Below are positions 44,275-56,955 of a stretch of 64,000 bases of DNA, one piece after another (the first letter of the stretch is position 1; each line of letters starts with the position of its first letter). The notes beneath the pieces were generated by a model. That model was not told the DNA's origin. It was given only the letters and a program-made list of their open reading frames with translations, and did no database searches. The stretch is taken from the NCBI GenBank assembly GCA_018889975.1, contig CP076546.1, forward strand, positions 3,782,001 through 3,846,000, in the 5' to 3' direction. The position numbers were made by a program, and so were the translations under genes. Source of the DNA: Bacillus sp. NP157 (GTDB lineage Bacteria; Pseudomonadota; Gammaproteobacteria; Xanthomonadales; Rhodanobacteraceae).

Positions 44275-44491
44275 TGACTGACCTCGGTTTAAGGAGTCGT
44301 CGCACACGGAGGTGCTCCGGGGGACTACAGAGGTTACCCTGATTCGATTCCTAAGAACAAGTCGCAGTGCGATAAAAAAGAATAACCAAAACAATGACTT
44401 GTTAGAAGAATGTTTGTACTGACCGATTTAGGGTGATTTCTGGCCCTTGAAATCGGCTTTTACATCCACCCTACGGCGGCGAACGGTGGGT

Positions 44492-44528
44492 AAAAAAAAC
44501 GCCCGGCCATCTTGCGACAGTCGGGCGT
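44492..44528 (-). terminator. Intrinsic terminator after gyrB
   Basis: On the minus strand ACGCCCG pairs with CGGGCGT over 7 bp across a 16-base loop and is followed by eight T (AAAAAAAA on the plus strand, 44492-44499). It lies 37 bp after the gyrB stop. Confidence 0.8.
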
Positions 44529-44564
44529 GTGAGCCGCGTGATCCTGCGAGGCTGACGACGATCG

Positions 44565-48156
<3,592 letters not shown>

Positions 48157-48244
48157 TCCCGCCCTTACCCGTGCCAAAACGAACAACGCCGGGGTGTCGA
48201 AGACATCCCCGGCGTCGTGGGCCGAACTTTACCTTGTCACCCGG

Positions 48245-49345
48245 TCAGAGGCGAAGCGGCATCACCACGTGGCGCGCTTCGTCGTTGCCCTCTTCCTGCA
48301 ACAGGCAGCTGGACTGGGCATCGCGCAGGTTGAGGCGGACCTTCTCACCGCGCAGCGCACCGAGTGCGTCCAGCAGGTAGCCCACGTTGAAACCCACCGC
48401 GAGGTCGCTGACCGAGGTCTCGGCTTCGACTTCTTCCTGGGCTTCTTCCTGCTCCGGGTTGTGCGCCACGATCTTGATGTGGCCCGGCTGCAGCTCGAGC
48501 TTCACGCCGCGGTATTTCTCGTTCGACAGAATGGCCGCGCGTTGCAGGGCACTGCGCAGCACATCGCGCTCGATCGTGGCGGTCTTGTCGGCGCCGAGCG
48601 GGATCACCGCTTCGTAATCCGGGAAACGGCCATCGATCAGCTTCGACGTGAACTGCACGCCGCCACGGCGGACACGCAGGTGGTTGCGACCGAATTCGAG
48701 CTCGACGGTGCCCTCGCCCGATTCGAACAGGCCGATCAGCTCATTCACGCCCTTGCGGGGAATGATGATCTGGCGACGTGCGGAGACGGAGCTTTCCAGG
48801 CGCGTTTCCTTCAGGGCCAGGCGATGGCCGTCGGTCGCCACGCAGCGCAGCGTGTGTTCCTGCAGGTCCAGCAGCATGCCGTTGAGGTAGTAGCGCACAT
48901 CCTGGTTCGCCATCGCGAAGGCCGTGCGCTCCATCAGGTCGCGCAGAACATCTTCCGGCAGCGTTACCCGCTCGACCAGCTCGATTTCATCGATGGTCGG
49001 GAACTCACCCGCCGGCAGCGTCGCCAGCGTGAAACGGCTGCGACCGGCATTCAGCGCGATGCGATCGCTGTTGAGCTTGACGTCGATCTTCGCACCGTCG
49101 GGCAGTGCGCGAACGATGTCGAACAGCTTGCGCGCCGGAATGGTGATTTCGCCTTCCTGCACGGCATCGGCGGCGGTGGTCGCCACCATCTCGACTTCGA
49201 GGTCCGTGCCGGTGAACGAAACTTCGCTACCGGAGGCACGCACGAGGAGGTTGGCCAGCACCGGCAGCGTCTGGCGGCGTTCGACAACGCCCACGACTTG
49301 CTGCAGGGGTTTTAGCAGTACTTCCCTCTGGATGCTGAATTGCAT
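48245..49345 (-). CDS. dnaN: DNA polymerase III beta sliding clamp
   Basis: A 366-residue clamp subunit with three similar domains. Features are MQFSIQREVLLKPLQQVVGVVERRQTLPVLANLL at the start, DGHRLAL in the second domain, and a C-terminal MPLRL hydrophobic-pocket end. It encircles DNA and tethers the replicase. GGAG-like bases precede ATG 49345. It lies between recF and the origin spacer; the dnaA gene is 214 bp upstream. Confidence 0.98.
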   Translation of the reverse strand: MQFSIQREVLLKPLQQVVGVVERRQTLPVLANLLVRASGSEVSFTGTDLEVEMVATTAADAVQEGEITIPARKLFDIVRALPDGAKIDVKLNSDRIALNAGRSRFTLATLPAGEFPTIDEIELVERVTLPEDVLRDLMERTAFAMANQDVRYYLNGMLLDLQEHTLRCVATDGHRLALKETRLESSVSARRQIIIPRKGVNELIGLFESGEGTVELEFGRNHLRVRRGGVQFTSKLIDGRFPDYEAVIPLGADKTATIERDVLRSALQRAAILSNEKYRGVKLELQPGHIKIVAHNPEQEEAQEEVEAETSVSDLAVGFNVGYLLDALGALRGEKVRLNLRDAQSSCLLQEEGNDEARHVVMPLRL

Positions 49346-49559
49346 GCGTCCCCTACTCCTGCTTTTAATGTTTTTAAGATTTATATAGTGGTTGTTGTTA
49401 GGCCTGTTGATATCTTGAAAAGTCCGATTTCATCTTACTTTTCAGCATGTTATTGCTTGATATCGACTGACTTCCAACGACGGTTTCGTGTGGGTGATCT
49501 GTGGATAACTTCGAGGGTCAAAACCGTCCTCAGTTCATCCACCTATTATCCACAGGTTC
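49346..49559. other. oriC: Likely chromosomal origin oriC (dnaA-dnaN spacer)
   Basis: This 214-bp spacer contains two exact DnaA boxes in inverted order, TGTGGATAA at 49500-49508 and TTATCCACA at 49546-49554, a weaker one (TTCATCCAC, 49534-49542), and an AT-rich segment at about 49365-49470 (TTTTAATGTTTTTAAGATTT and more) suitable as a DNA unwinding element. Genes run away from this area on both sides. Placing oriC here rather than at rpmH is inference from boxes and known xanthomonad synteny. Confidence 0.7.
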
Positions 49560-50930
49560 TCAGCCCGTCAAGATACGAATCAACTGTTCCCAGTCCTGGC
49601 GCATACGCACGTCCTTTTCGCAGAAACCGCGGATGGTCCGGCACGCATGGAGCACCGTCGTGTGGTCGCGGCCACCGAACGCCTCACCGATCTCCGGCAG
49701 GCTGTGCTCGGTCAATTCCTTGGACAGGGCCATGGCGACCTGCCGCGGGCGCGCCAGGGAGCGCACACGGCGCTTGGAGAGCAGGTCGGACAGGCGAACC
49801 TGGTAGTAGTCGGCCACCGTCTTCTGGATGTTCGGCACCGTGACCGCCTGCGCATGCGTATTAAGCAGGTCGCGCAGGGTTTCCTCGGCGAAGTCCGTGG
49901 TGATCGAACGCCGGTAGAAGTTAGCTCGCGCCGCCAGCGTATTGAGCGCGCCTTCCAGGTCGCGCACGTTGGAACGGATCCGCTTGGCCAGCAGCATGGC
50001 CACGTCCTCGGACAATCCCATGTCCTTGTCCGCCGCCTTGGACAGCAGGATGGCCGCGCGCGTCTCGAAGTCCGGCGGCTCGATGGCCACGGAAAGACCC
50101 CAGCCCAGGCGCGACTTCAGCCGCGGCTCGAGCTTGTCCAGCTCCTTCGGATAGCGGTCGCAGGTCAGGATGATCTGCTGCTTGGCTTCGAACAGCGCAT
50201 TGAAGGTGTGGAAGAACTCCTCCTGCGTGGTGTCCTTGCCGGCGAAGAACTGGATGTCGTCGATCAGCAGCGCATCCACCGAACGGAAGCGACGCTTGAA
50301 GTCATCCATGTTCTTTTGCTGCAGGGCCTTGACCATGCCGCTGACGAACTGCTCCGAACGCAGGTAAAGCACCTTCGCTTCGGGATTGTTCTGCAACAGC
50401 AGGTTTCCGGCCGCATGCATGAGATGGGTCTTGCCCAGGCCGGTGCCGCCGTAAAGCAGCAGCGGGTTATAGGCGCGGCCGGGATTCATCGCCACCTGCA
50501 TGGCCGCGGCCTTGCCGAGCTGGTTGGACTTGCCTTCGACGAACGTTTCGAAGGTGTAGTGCGGATCCAGGTTATGGACGTGCACGGGCTCGGGCGTGGG
50601 CTCGTACGTGCGGGCCGGTGCCGTGGACGGAGCAGGAGCGGGCGCGCTCGCAGCGATCGACGACGCCGGGCGTGCCGGTGCCGGGCGCGCGCCATGCGAA
50701 CCCACTTCGAGGCGGACGGGCAGGGGATGCCCGGCCAGGTGCTCGATGATGGCTTCGATCCGCACCAGGAACTGCTGCCGCACCGTGTCGAGCGAATAAG
50801 GGTTTGGCGCATACAGGTACAAGCCCGTGCCGTCTTCCCTGGCCTGCAAGGGCATGAGCCAGGTATGGACGTCTTCGGAGCTCAATTCGCCATCAAGACG
50901 CTCGAGACAGCGCCTCCAGAGATCACTCAT
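49560..50930 (-). CDS. dnaA: Chromosomal replication initiator DnaA
   Basis: A 456-residue initiator. The N-terminal domain is [27 protein letters not shown]; domain II is Ala/Pro-rich; the AAA+ domain has Walker [14 protein letters not shown] and Walker [13 protein letters not shown]; and the C-terminal DNA-binding helix is [16 protein letters not shown]-DnaA binds the boxes in the spacer just downstream and melts the AT-rich region. It is divergent from rpmH. Length is normal. Confidence 0.98.
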   Translation of the reverse strand: MSDLWRRCLERLDGELSSEDVHTWLMPLQAREDGTGLYLYAPNPYSLDTVRQQFLVRIEAIIEHLAGHPLPVRLEVGSHGARPAPARPASSIAASAPAPAPSTAPARTYEPTPEPVHVHNLDPHYTFETFVEGKSNQLGKAAAMQVAMNPGRAYNPLLLYGGTGLGKTHLMHAAGNLLLQNNPEAKVLYLRSEQFVSGMVKALQQKNMDDFKRRFRSVDALLIDDIQFFAGKDTTQEEFFHTFNALFEAKQQIILTCDRYPKELDKLEPRLKSRLGWGLSVAIEPPDFETRAAILLSKAADKDMGLSEDVAMLLAKRIRSNVRDLEGALNTLAARANFYRRSITTDFAEETLRDLLNTHAQAVTVPNIQKTVADYYQVRLSDLLSKRRVRSLARPRQVAMALSKELTEHSLPEIGEAFGGRDHTTVLHACRTIRGFCEKDVRMRQDWEQLIRILTG

Positions 50931-51057
50931 CGGGTATTCTTTGCCACAGCGTGAAGGGGCGCTTGCGCGCGGGGTGGACGATGAAGTCTACCAGCGTTCC
51001 GCCCCACCCTCCGGACCGGTGCCGCCCGGCACGCCGCGTAGTCCCCTGCCCAACCGG

Positions 51058-51087
51058 TTGACATCCTTCGGGAATGTCCCGCATACT
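51058..51087 (+). promoter_or_regulatory. Sigma-70 promoter of rpmH
   Basis: TTGACA (51058-51063), 18-bp spacer, then CATACT (51082-51087), about 38 bp before the rpmH ATG. The -35 is perfect and the -10 matches four of six consensus bases. This serves the strong rpmH-rnpA-yidC-mnmE transcript. Confidence 0.75.
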
Positions 51088-51125
51088 TCTGGGCCTTTTT
51101 CTATCTTCACCCGGATGTAAGCGCC

Positions 51126-51260
51126 ATGAAGCGTACTTTCCAGCCCAGCAAGCTCAAGCGCGCCCGTACGCACGGCTTCCGCGCCCGGATGGCCACGGCC
51201 GACGGCCGCAAGATCCTGAACGCGCGCCGCGCGAAGGGTCGCAAGCGCCTGATCCCGTAA
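51126..51260 (+). CDS. rpmH: 50S ribosomal protein L34
   Basis: A 44-residue basic protein, [20 protein letters not shown] at the N-terminus and RKRLIP at the end, the normal L34 length and sequence. It binds 23S rRNA in the large subunit. It is first in rpmH-rnpA-yidC-mnmE and divergent from dnaA. Confidence 0.97.
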   Translation: MKRTFQPSKLKRARTHGFRARMATADGRKILNARRAKGRKRLIP

Positions 51261-51274
51261 GCGGTTCGACGGTC

Positions 51275-51655
51275 GTGCGAGCCGCAGCCCTGCCGCGCGA
51301 TGCGCGGCTACGCCGCGCCGCCGACTTCGCAGCCCTGCGAACTGTCAGCGGTCGCCTCGGCGGCCGCTGTTTTCTTTTGCGTTTCGGAAACAACGACGAA
51401 AGTACCGCCCGGCTCGGCCTGGCGATCTCGAAGCGGTGTTCCAAGCGCGCGGTCGATCGCAACCGGATCAAGCGCCTCGCGCGTGAGGCGTTTCGTCGCG
51501 CCCGTCCCGACCTGCCGCCCGTCGACATCCTCGTCATGGCCCGCGATAGCGCGGTCCAGGTCGACGGTGCCGACCTGCTGGCCGAACTCGACGCCCTGCT
51601 CCGCCGCATCAAGCCGTTGAAGCGAGAGGGTGCCGACGGCACAATCGCGCGTTGA
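51275..51655 (+). CDS. rnpA: Ribonuclease P protein component
   Basis: A 126-residue basic protein starting at GTG 51275, 14 bp after rpmH. The family signature is KRCSKRAVDRNRIKRLAREAFR near residues 60-80; the early part LRRAADFAALRTV is the usual start. It helps the RNA catalyst mature tRNA 5' ends. Longer frames upstream overlap rpmH. No yidD gene is seen between it and yidC, which is a small deviation from the common rnpA-yidD-yidC order. Confidence 0.93.
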   Translation: MRAAALPRDARLRRAADFAALRTVSGRLGGRCFLLRFGNNDESTARLGLAISKRCSKRAVDRNRIKRLAREAFRRARPDLPPVDILVMARDSAVQVDGADLLAELDALLRRIKPLKREGADGTIAR

Positions 51656-51717
51656 CTTCTTTACCGCCCGCCTGCCCGGCCAACCGCCGCGGCGCCTAAC
51701 GGATCTGGCTCAAGCTG

Positions 51718-53412
51718 ATGAATCAAACGCGCACGCTCCTCTTCTTCGCGCTCATGTTCGTGGCGTATGTGCTGTGGACGCAGTGGGAGCAGGACTACGG
51801 TCCCAAGCCGCCTGCCCAGGCCACACCGGCAGCCCAGGTCGACGGCAAGCCCGCCGCCGACGGCAGTGTCCCCGGTGCCACCGGCCCGGCGAACGTCCCG
51901 TCCGATTCCGCGGCCGCTCCTGCCGGCAAGGCCGAGCTGGTCACCCTGCAGAACGACGTACTGCGCCTGACCATCGATACGCGCGGTGGCAGCGTCGTCC
52001 GTTCGGAACTCCTTTATTACCCGAACCAGCCGGTGACCCGGAACAATCCGACGCCGCCGCCGGCGCGCCTCCTCGACGACGACGCGAAGACCTTCTTCGC
52101 CGCGCAGGACGGCCTGGTCAGCAATAACGGCGCGGCGCCGGACCATCGCGCGCTGTTCCACGCCGAGAAGACCCAGGTGGTGATGGCCAACGGCGAGAAG
52201 TCGGTCAGCCTCGACCTCACCTGGTCCGACCCGTCGGGCGTGAAGGTGACCAAGCGCTACACGCTCAAGCGCATGGACTACGTGGTCGACCTCGACCAGC
52301 GCATCGAAAACGGTTCGCAGGCCACCTGGACCGGCAACGCCTACCAGCAGCTGCAGCGCGCACCGGCCGAGAAGGCCAGCTGGTTCAAGTCGTACACCGA
52401 CCCGGCCCAGCACAGCTTCCTCGGCGCCGGCTGGTACAGCCCGGATTCCAAGTTCGAAACGCTGAACTTCGCCGACTTCCAGAAGAAGCCGCTCAACCGC
52501 CCGATCACCGGCGGCTGGGCGAGCATGCTGCAGCACTACTTCCTGGTCGCGTGGATTCCGCCGGCCGACCAGGCCGTGACCTACAGCACCAACATCGTCG
52601 ATCCGAATTCGGCCACGCCGCGCTATCTCGTGCGCGCCTTCGGGCCGGCGATCCCGGTCGCCCCGGGCCAGGCCGCCGACAGTGTCGCCCGCCTTTATGT
52701 CGGTCCGCGCCTGCAGGGCACGCTCGACGCGATCGCGCCGGGCCTCGACCTGACCGCGAACTACGGCTGGCTGACCATCATCGCCACCCCGCTCCACTGG
52801 CTGCTGTCGCAGCTGCACGCCATCAGCGGTAACTGGGGCGTGGCCATCATCCTGCTGGTGCTGCTGATCAAGGCCGCCCTGTTCAAGTTGACCGACGCCC
52901 AGTTCCGTTCGGGTGCCCGCATGCGCAAGCTCCAGCCGCGCGTCCAGGCCCTGAAGGAGCGTTACGGCGACGACCGCATGAAGATGCAGCAGGCGATGAT
53001 GGAGCTGTACAAGAAGGAGAAGGTGAATCCGATGGCGGGTTGCCTGCCCATCCTGATCACCTTCCCGATCTTCATCGGCCTGCTCCGCGTGCTGTCGGAA
53101 TCCATCGAACTGCGCCACGCGCCGTTCTTCGGCTGGATCCATGACCTCTCGGCGCCGGATCCCTTCTATGTGCTGCCGGTGCTCTACTTCCTGGTCACCC
53201 TGCTCACCCAGCGGATGATGCCGACGGCGGGCATGGATCCGACCCAGGCCAAGATGATGAAGGTGATGCCGCTGATCTTCGGCGTGTTCTTCGCCTTCTT
53301 CCCGTCTGGCCTCGTGCTGTACTGGACCGTCAACGGTGCGACCAGCCTGCTCCAGCAGTGGTGGATCAATCGCAGTGTCGACCAGCAGCACGAAAAGGCT
53401 CGCACGGCATAA
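51718..53412 (+). CDS. yidC: Membrane protein insertase YidC
   Basis: A 564-residue insertase of the large gram-negative type. It has an N-terminal transmembrane helix, a periplasmic beta-sandwich domain of about 300 residues, and the five-helix core that begins LHAISGNWGVAIILLVLLIKAALFKLTDAQ, with GCLPILITFPIFIGLLRVL and a C-terminal tail. It inserts and folds inner-membrane proteins with or without Sec. ATG 51718 opens with the typical TRTLLFFALMFVAYVLWTQWEQ. It is followed five bases later by mnmE. Confidence 0.97.
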   Translation: MNQTRTLLFFALMFVAYVLWTQWEQDYGPKPPAQATPAAQVDGKPAADGSVPGATGPANVPSDSAAAPAGKAELVTLQNDVLRLTIDTRGGSVVRSELLYYPNQPVTRNNPTPPPARLLDDDAKTFFAAQDGLVSNNGAAPDHRALFHAEKTQVVMANGEKSVSLDLTWSDPSGVKVTKRYTLKRMDYVVDLDQRIENGSQATWTGNAYQQLQRAPAEKASWFKSYTDPAQHSFLGAGWYSPDSKFETLNFADFQKKPLNRPITGGWASMLQHYFLVAWIPPADQAVTYSTNIVDPNSATPRYLVRAFGPAIPVAPGQAADSVARLYVGPRLQGTLDAIAPGLDLTANYGWLTIIATPLHWLLSQLHAISGNWGVAIILLVLLIKAALFKLTDAQFRSGARMRKLQPRVQALKERYGDDRMKMQQAMMELYKKEKVNPMAGCLPILITFPIFIGLLRVLSESIELRHAPFFGWIHDLSAPDPFYVLPVLYFLVTLLTQRMMPTAGMDPTQAKMMKVMPLIFGVFFAFFPSGLVLYWTVNGATSLLQQWWINRSVDQQHEKARTA

Positions 53413-53416
53413 CCCC

Positions 53417-54760
53417 GTGAGCCACGGCACCGACACCATCGCGGCCATCGCCACCGGCGCCGGCGCGGCCGGTGTCGGTGCCGTTCGCATTTCTGGCCCG
53501 CTGGCACCGGCGATCGCCGAAACGATGCTCGGCCGCACGCCGAAGCCACGCCACGCACACTTCGCTGCCTTCCGCGATGCGCATGGCGACCTGATCGATC
53601 GCGGCCTGCTGTTGTTCTTTCCCGGGCCGGCCTCTTTCACCGGCGAGCACACCCTGGAACTCCAGGGCCACGGCAGCGCGGTGTTGCTCGACGCCCTGCT
53701 TCGCCGCTGCATCGACCTGGGTGCACGGCTTGCCCGACCCGGCGAATTCACCGAGCGCGCATTCCTCAACGGCAAGCTCGACCTCGCCCAGGCGGAGGCC
53801 GTGGCCGACGTCGTCAGCGCTACGTCCGAAGCAAGTGCCCGGGCCGCGCTGCGTTCGATGGAAGGCGTGTTCTCGGCGCGCGTGGATGACCTGCTCGCGG
53901 AGATGATCGCGTTGCGCGTGCACATCGAAGCCGCCATCGACTTCCCCGAAGAAGAAATCGATTTCCTCGCCGATCCAGTCATCGGTGAGCAGCTCGCGTC
54001 GCTGCGCACGAACCTCGATGCCTTGCTGGTGGAAACGCGCCGCGGCGTGCGTCTCAATGACGGCATCACTGTTGCGATCGTCGGGCGGCCCAACGCTGGC
54101 AAGTCGAGCCTGCTGAATGCGCTGGCCGGCGCCGAGCGCGCCATCGTCACCGACATCGCCGGCACGACACGCGATGTCCTGCGCGAGGCGATTCGCATCG
54201 ACGGCGTATCACTCGAACTTGCCGACACGGCAGGCTTGCGCGAATCGGACGACATCGTCGAACGCGAAGGCATCCGTCGCGCGCGTGCGCAGCTCGAGCG
54301 TTGCGATGTCGCGATCCTGGTCACCGACGAACAGCATGCGTCGCAGGACCTCGGCTTCTTCGAAGGAACGCCCGCCCATGCGGCGCGTATCGTCGTGGTC
54401 AACAAGATCGACCTGGGCGCAACGCCCGCGCATCGTGAAGCCGCGGTCGGTCACGAGACACTGTGGTTGTCTGCACGCACGGGCGATGGTCTCGATGCAC
54501 TGCGAACCATGCTTCGCGACCTGGCCACCGCCGGTGCGGGTGATGGCGCATTCAGTGCACGTCGCCGTCATGTCGTCGCACTCGAACAAGTGCAGGCGCA
54601 CCTGGCGACCACCGCGGATGCATTGCATGGATCACACGCGGGTGAACTGGCTGCGGAAGAACTCCGGCACGCACAGCAGGCGCTTGGGGAAATCACGGGC
54701 GCTTATTCGTCCGACGATTTGCTAGGGGCTATTTTTAGTTCGTTCTGTATTGGGAAGTGA
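53417..54760 (+). CDS. mnmE: tRNA modification GTPase MnmE
   Basis: A 447-residue protein starting at GTG 53417, four bases after the yidC stop. The N-terminal tetrahydrofolate-binding domain is followed by a G domain with GRPNAGKSS (G1), DIAGTT (G2/G3 region), DTAGLR and NKID (G4). It ends in FCIGK, with the Cys that is essential in MnmE. With MnmG it makes the carboxymethylaminomethyl group at U34 of several tRNAs. The downstream toxin gene overlaps its 3' end by 26 bp in the opposite direction. Confidence 0.97.
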   Translation: MSHGTDTIAAIATGAGAAGVGAVRISGPLAPAIAETMLGRTPKPRHAHFAAFRDAHGDLIDRGLLLFFPGPASFTGEHTLELQGHGSAVLLDALLRRCIDLGARLARPGEFTERAFLNGKLDLAQAEAVADVVSATSEASARAALRSMEGVFSARVDDLLAEMIALRVHIEAAIDFPEEEIDFLADPVIGEQLASLRTNLDALLVETRRGVRLNDGITVAIVGRPNAGKSSLLNALAGAERAIVTDIAGTTRDVLREAIRIDGVSLELADTAGLRESDDIVEREGIRRARAQLERCDVAILVTDEQHASQDLGFFEGTPAHAARIVVVNKIDLGATPAHREAAVGHETLWLSARTGDGLDALRTMLRDLATAGAGDGAFSARRRHVVALEQVQAHLATTADALHGSHAGELAAEELRHAQQALGEITGAYSSDDLLGAIFSSFCIGK

Positions 54761-55265
54761 CCGTCGAGCACTGTTCGTCGATGCGACGAAAGCCTCGATA
54801 GCAATATCGTTGCACTGGCTCGGAAACGGTTCGTCTCCACGTACCTGAGAGATCGAACGGGTTGATGAGATCAAGCCCGCATCCATCGAAATCCCTGACG
54901 TCGCGGGTTGCAAGCGCAGCACCCCGAGAGCGCGCAATGGCCGCGATCATCGCGTCGCATGGATGTATCGGCCGGCCCCTCACCTTACGTTCGGCAAGGA
55001 TCATTGCGTAATGGTGAGCGGACCATTGGTCGAATACCAACGTCTTCGCACCGAAGGTCTCGTCGAGCAGCTTGAACGTCGACGCTTCCAACTCACGTCG
55101 TCGGCTTCCGTCCGGCAAGCAGAAGAGACCCACAAGAGCTTCAGCCCTGGTGATTGACGTAAGGAAAACATCGTCGTCAGTTAATCCGCCGAACCACGTC
55201 GCCACGGCGCGATCGGGCGATTGTTTGCCCAGTTCGGAGATGATGTTCGTATCGAGGATAATCAT
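54735..55265 (-). CDS. PIN-domain toxin, FitB/VapC type
   Basis: A 176-residue PIN ribonuclease toxin. The acidic residues are in IILDTNIISELG, ITRAEALVG, HPCDAMIAAIA and ATRDVRDF, the four positions that bind Mg2+. FitB-type VapC normally ends near LINPF (about residue 138); here about 35 more residues follow, overlapping the mnmE 3' end by 26 bp. The extension could be read-through into former intergenic DNA. It is paired with an RHH antitoxin 11 bp upstream. Predicted to cut tRNA or mRNA when released. Confidence 0.88.
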   Translation of the reverse strand: MIILDTNIISELGKQSPDRAVATWFGGLTDDDVFLTSITRAEALVGLFCLPDGSRRRELEASTFKLLDETFGAKTLVFDQWSAHHYAMILAERKVRGRPIHPCDAMIAAIARSRGAALATRDVRDFDGCGLDLINPFDLSGTWRRTVSEPVQRYCYRGFRRIDEQCSTVTSQYRTN

Positions 55266-55276
55266 ATCGCGACCAC

Positions 55277-55579
55277 TCAGTCCTTCCTGGTACCGGTGAG
55301 GCGCTTCTGCACCTTGTCGAAGTGGTCGTTGAGCCGCTGCTCCGCCTCTTCGTCGCTTAGGTCATCGAGGTAGCTGAAGTCGTTCCACAGATCGAGCAAC
55401 CAGGTCTGGTCGCGATCGCCAAAGGCACCCTGGCATTCCGTTCTGACCACGCTGGTTGTCAGGTTGTAAATAACCGACTGCAAGATGTAGAGCGCTTCTA
55501 CGTCGGCAGTTCGCCCATGCTCAGCGGCGCGAGTTTCGAGCTCGGCGATGACATGCTTGTCTTTGATCGTGATAGTCAT
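55277..55579 (-). CDS. FitA-like ribbon-helix-helix antitoxin
   Basis: A 100-residue protein. The N-terminal ribbon-helix-helix is MTITIKDKHVIAELETRAAEHGRTADVEALYILQSVI, typical of FitA/VapB antitoxins, followed by an acidic toxin-binding tail (WLLDLWNDFSYLDDLSDEEAEQRL). It neutralises the PIN toxin downstream and represses the operon. ATG 55579 is favoured; a second ATG three codons upstream is possible. The order antitoxin-toxin with an 11-bp gap is normal. Confidence 0.85.
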   Translation of the reverse strand: MTITIKDKHVIAELETRAAEHGRTADVEALYILQSVIYNLTTSVVRTECQGAFGDRDQTWLLDLWNDFSYLDDLSDEEAEQRLNDHFDKVQKRLTGTRKD

Positions 55580-55759
55580 GGTCAGCATATTGACTCGGCA
55601 AAGCGTCGTCGCCTACGCGGCGTAGTACGCCAATCTGAGTAGGCTTTGGCTGACAAAGCGATACGGCTTGTAAGGTTTTGGTTGCACCAACGGATGACCG
55701 ATGCGTCCGAAGTGCTGAGTGCCTAGAGTGGCCTTTGACGGCATTCATGGAGAGCCATC

Positions 55760-56944
55760 GTGAGAAAATGTGTCGCCACCATCCTGGCAACCGCGCTGTG
55801 TTTGATATCGGGCATTGTCTCTGCTGATGGAAATCAGTTCCGTTTTCTCGACGAACCGGGCCCGCTACCCGTAGGCCTGCGAATAGAGAACAAGACCGAC
55901 CCCTCGCGTCCTTTCCGTCCCAACGACGCATCTGCCCACACGGTACCCAGGCCCTATCAGATCCTTGTCTGGTATCCGGCCGCAGCCGTTAGCGGCACGC
56001 CCCTGACCGTCGGCGACTATGCCGCGCTATTCGATACCGAGCTCGATGCCAGCGCGCCAGGTAATACGGGTAGCCGGTGGCGCAGGCAATTGGCGTCGAC
56101 GTCGGCGGTTCGCCTGCGGGCAGCGAAAAACGCCGCGCCTGCGATGCGCCGCTTCCCGGTCGTGGTCTACACACCGAGCGATTCGTCTGTGTCGTGGGAA
56201 AGCGCGGACGTGTGCGAGTACCTCGCCAGCCACGGCTATGTCGTCGTGGCGAGTCCATCCATGGGCGAGGCATCGCGCGACATGACGGACGACCTGCCGG
56301 GGATCCGGGCACAAGCGCGGGATGTGTCATTCCTCATCGATTACGCGACGTCGTTGAGAAACACCGACGCGTCGCGCGTCGCCGCGATGGGATTCAGTTG
56401 GGGCGGCCTCGCCAACCTCTTCGCCGCGGTACGCGATCCAAGGATCAAGGCGCTCGTCAGCATGGAGGGTAGCGAGCGCTATTTCCCGGGGCTGGTGAAG
56501 CACTCGGGCGACGTCGATCCGGCGCGGATGCGGATCCCGCTGCTGTACTTCACCGAGAGCGACGCGAACCTTCTGGAGCGCCTGGACAAGTACGACGACA
56601 GCCCGGCTACCGATCGCACTGGGCCAAACGTGCTGAACGCGTGGACCCAAGGTGACCTGGTGACGGCGACGATGCTAGGCATGTCCCATGGCGAATTCAG
56701 CGCCATGTTCCAGCGCCGGAAAAGCGATGCGGATTTCGCCGAAGACCAGGTTGCCGACTACGGACGCGAAGACGTCAACACGAGCTACGCCCTCGTCGCA
56801 CGCTACGCATTGGCCTTCCTGGACGCCTCACTGAAGGGCAAAGGTGATCGGGCGGAGCTCGGCAAGACGCGTGCTCCGCCTGCCCACTTCCTCGGGATGA
56901 CGTTTCGAAAGGCCACGGCGCCCGAGGGCGTGACGGACCGATAG
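55760..56944 (+). CDS. Exported alpha/beta hydrolase (dienelactone hydrolase-like)
   Basis: A 394-residue protein starting at GTG 55760 with a signal peptide (cleavage near VSADGNQ). The nucleophile elbow GFSWGGLA is near residue 215, and a strand-helix oxyanion region RFPVVVYTPSD precedes it. Late His candidates are in MSHGEFS. A periplasmic esterase or peptidase-like hydrolase is likely; the substrate is unknown. It is divergent from the toxin-antitoxin pair. Confidence 0.82.
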   Translation: MRKCVATILATALCLISGIVSADGNQFRFLDEPGPLPVGLRIENKTDPSRPFRPNDASAHTVPRPYQILVWYPAAAVSGTPLTVGDYAALFDTELDASAPGNTGSRWRRQLASTSAVRLRAAKNAAPAMRRFPVVVYTPSDSSVSWESADVCEYLASHGYVVVASPSMGEASRDMTDDLPGIRAQARDVSFLIDYATSLRNTDASRVAAMGFSWGGLANLFAAVRDPRIKALVSMEGSERYFPGLVKHSGDVDPARMRIPLLYFTESDANLLERLDKYDDSPATDRTGPNVLNAWTQGDLVTATMLGMSHGEFSAMFQRRKSDADFAEDQVADYGREDVNTSYALVARYALAFLDASLKGKGDRAELGKTRAPPAHFLGMTFRKATAPEGVTDR

Positions 56945-56955
56945 GACGTTCCTGC

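Noticed and set aside
49560-51125. Alternative origin in the dnaA-rpmH spacer
   Set aside because: No exact DnaA box was seen there, only weak matches, while the dnaA-dnaN spacer has two exact boxes and an AT-rich stretch.
51630-52127. Possible yidD between rnpA and yidC
   Set aside because: The frame lacks the Cys-rich YidD signature and overlaps yidC in another frame; yidD appears absent here.
51661-54405. Open frame of about 914 codons on the minus strand
   Set aside because: Antisense of yidC and mnmE, with low-complexity Arg/Ser/Ala composition and no family features; a GC-rich shadow.
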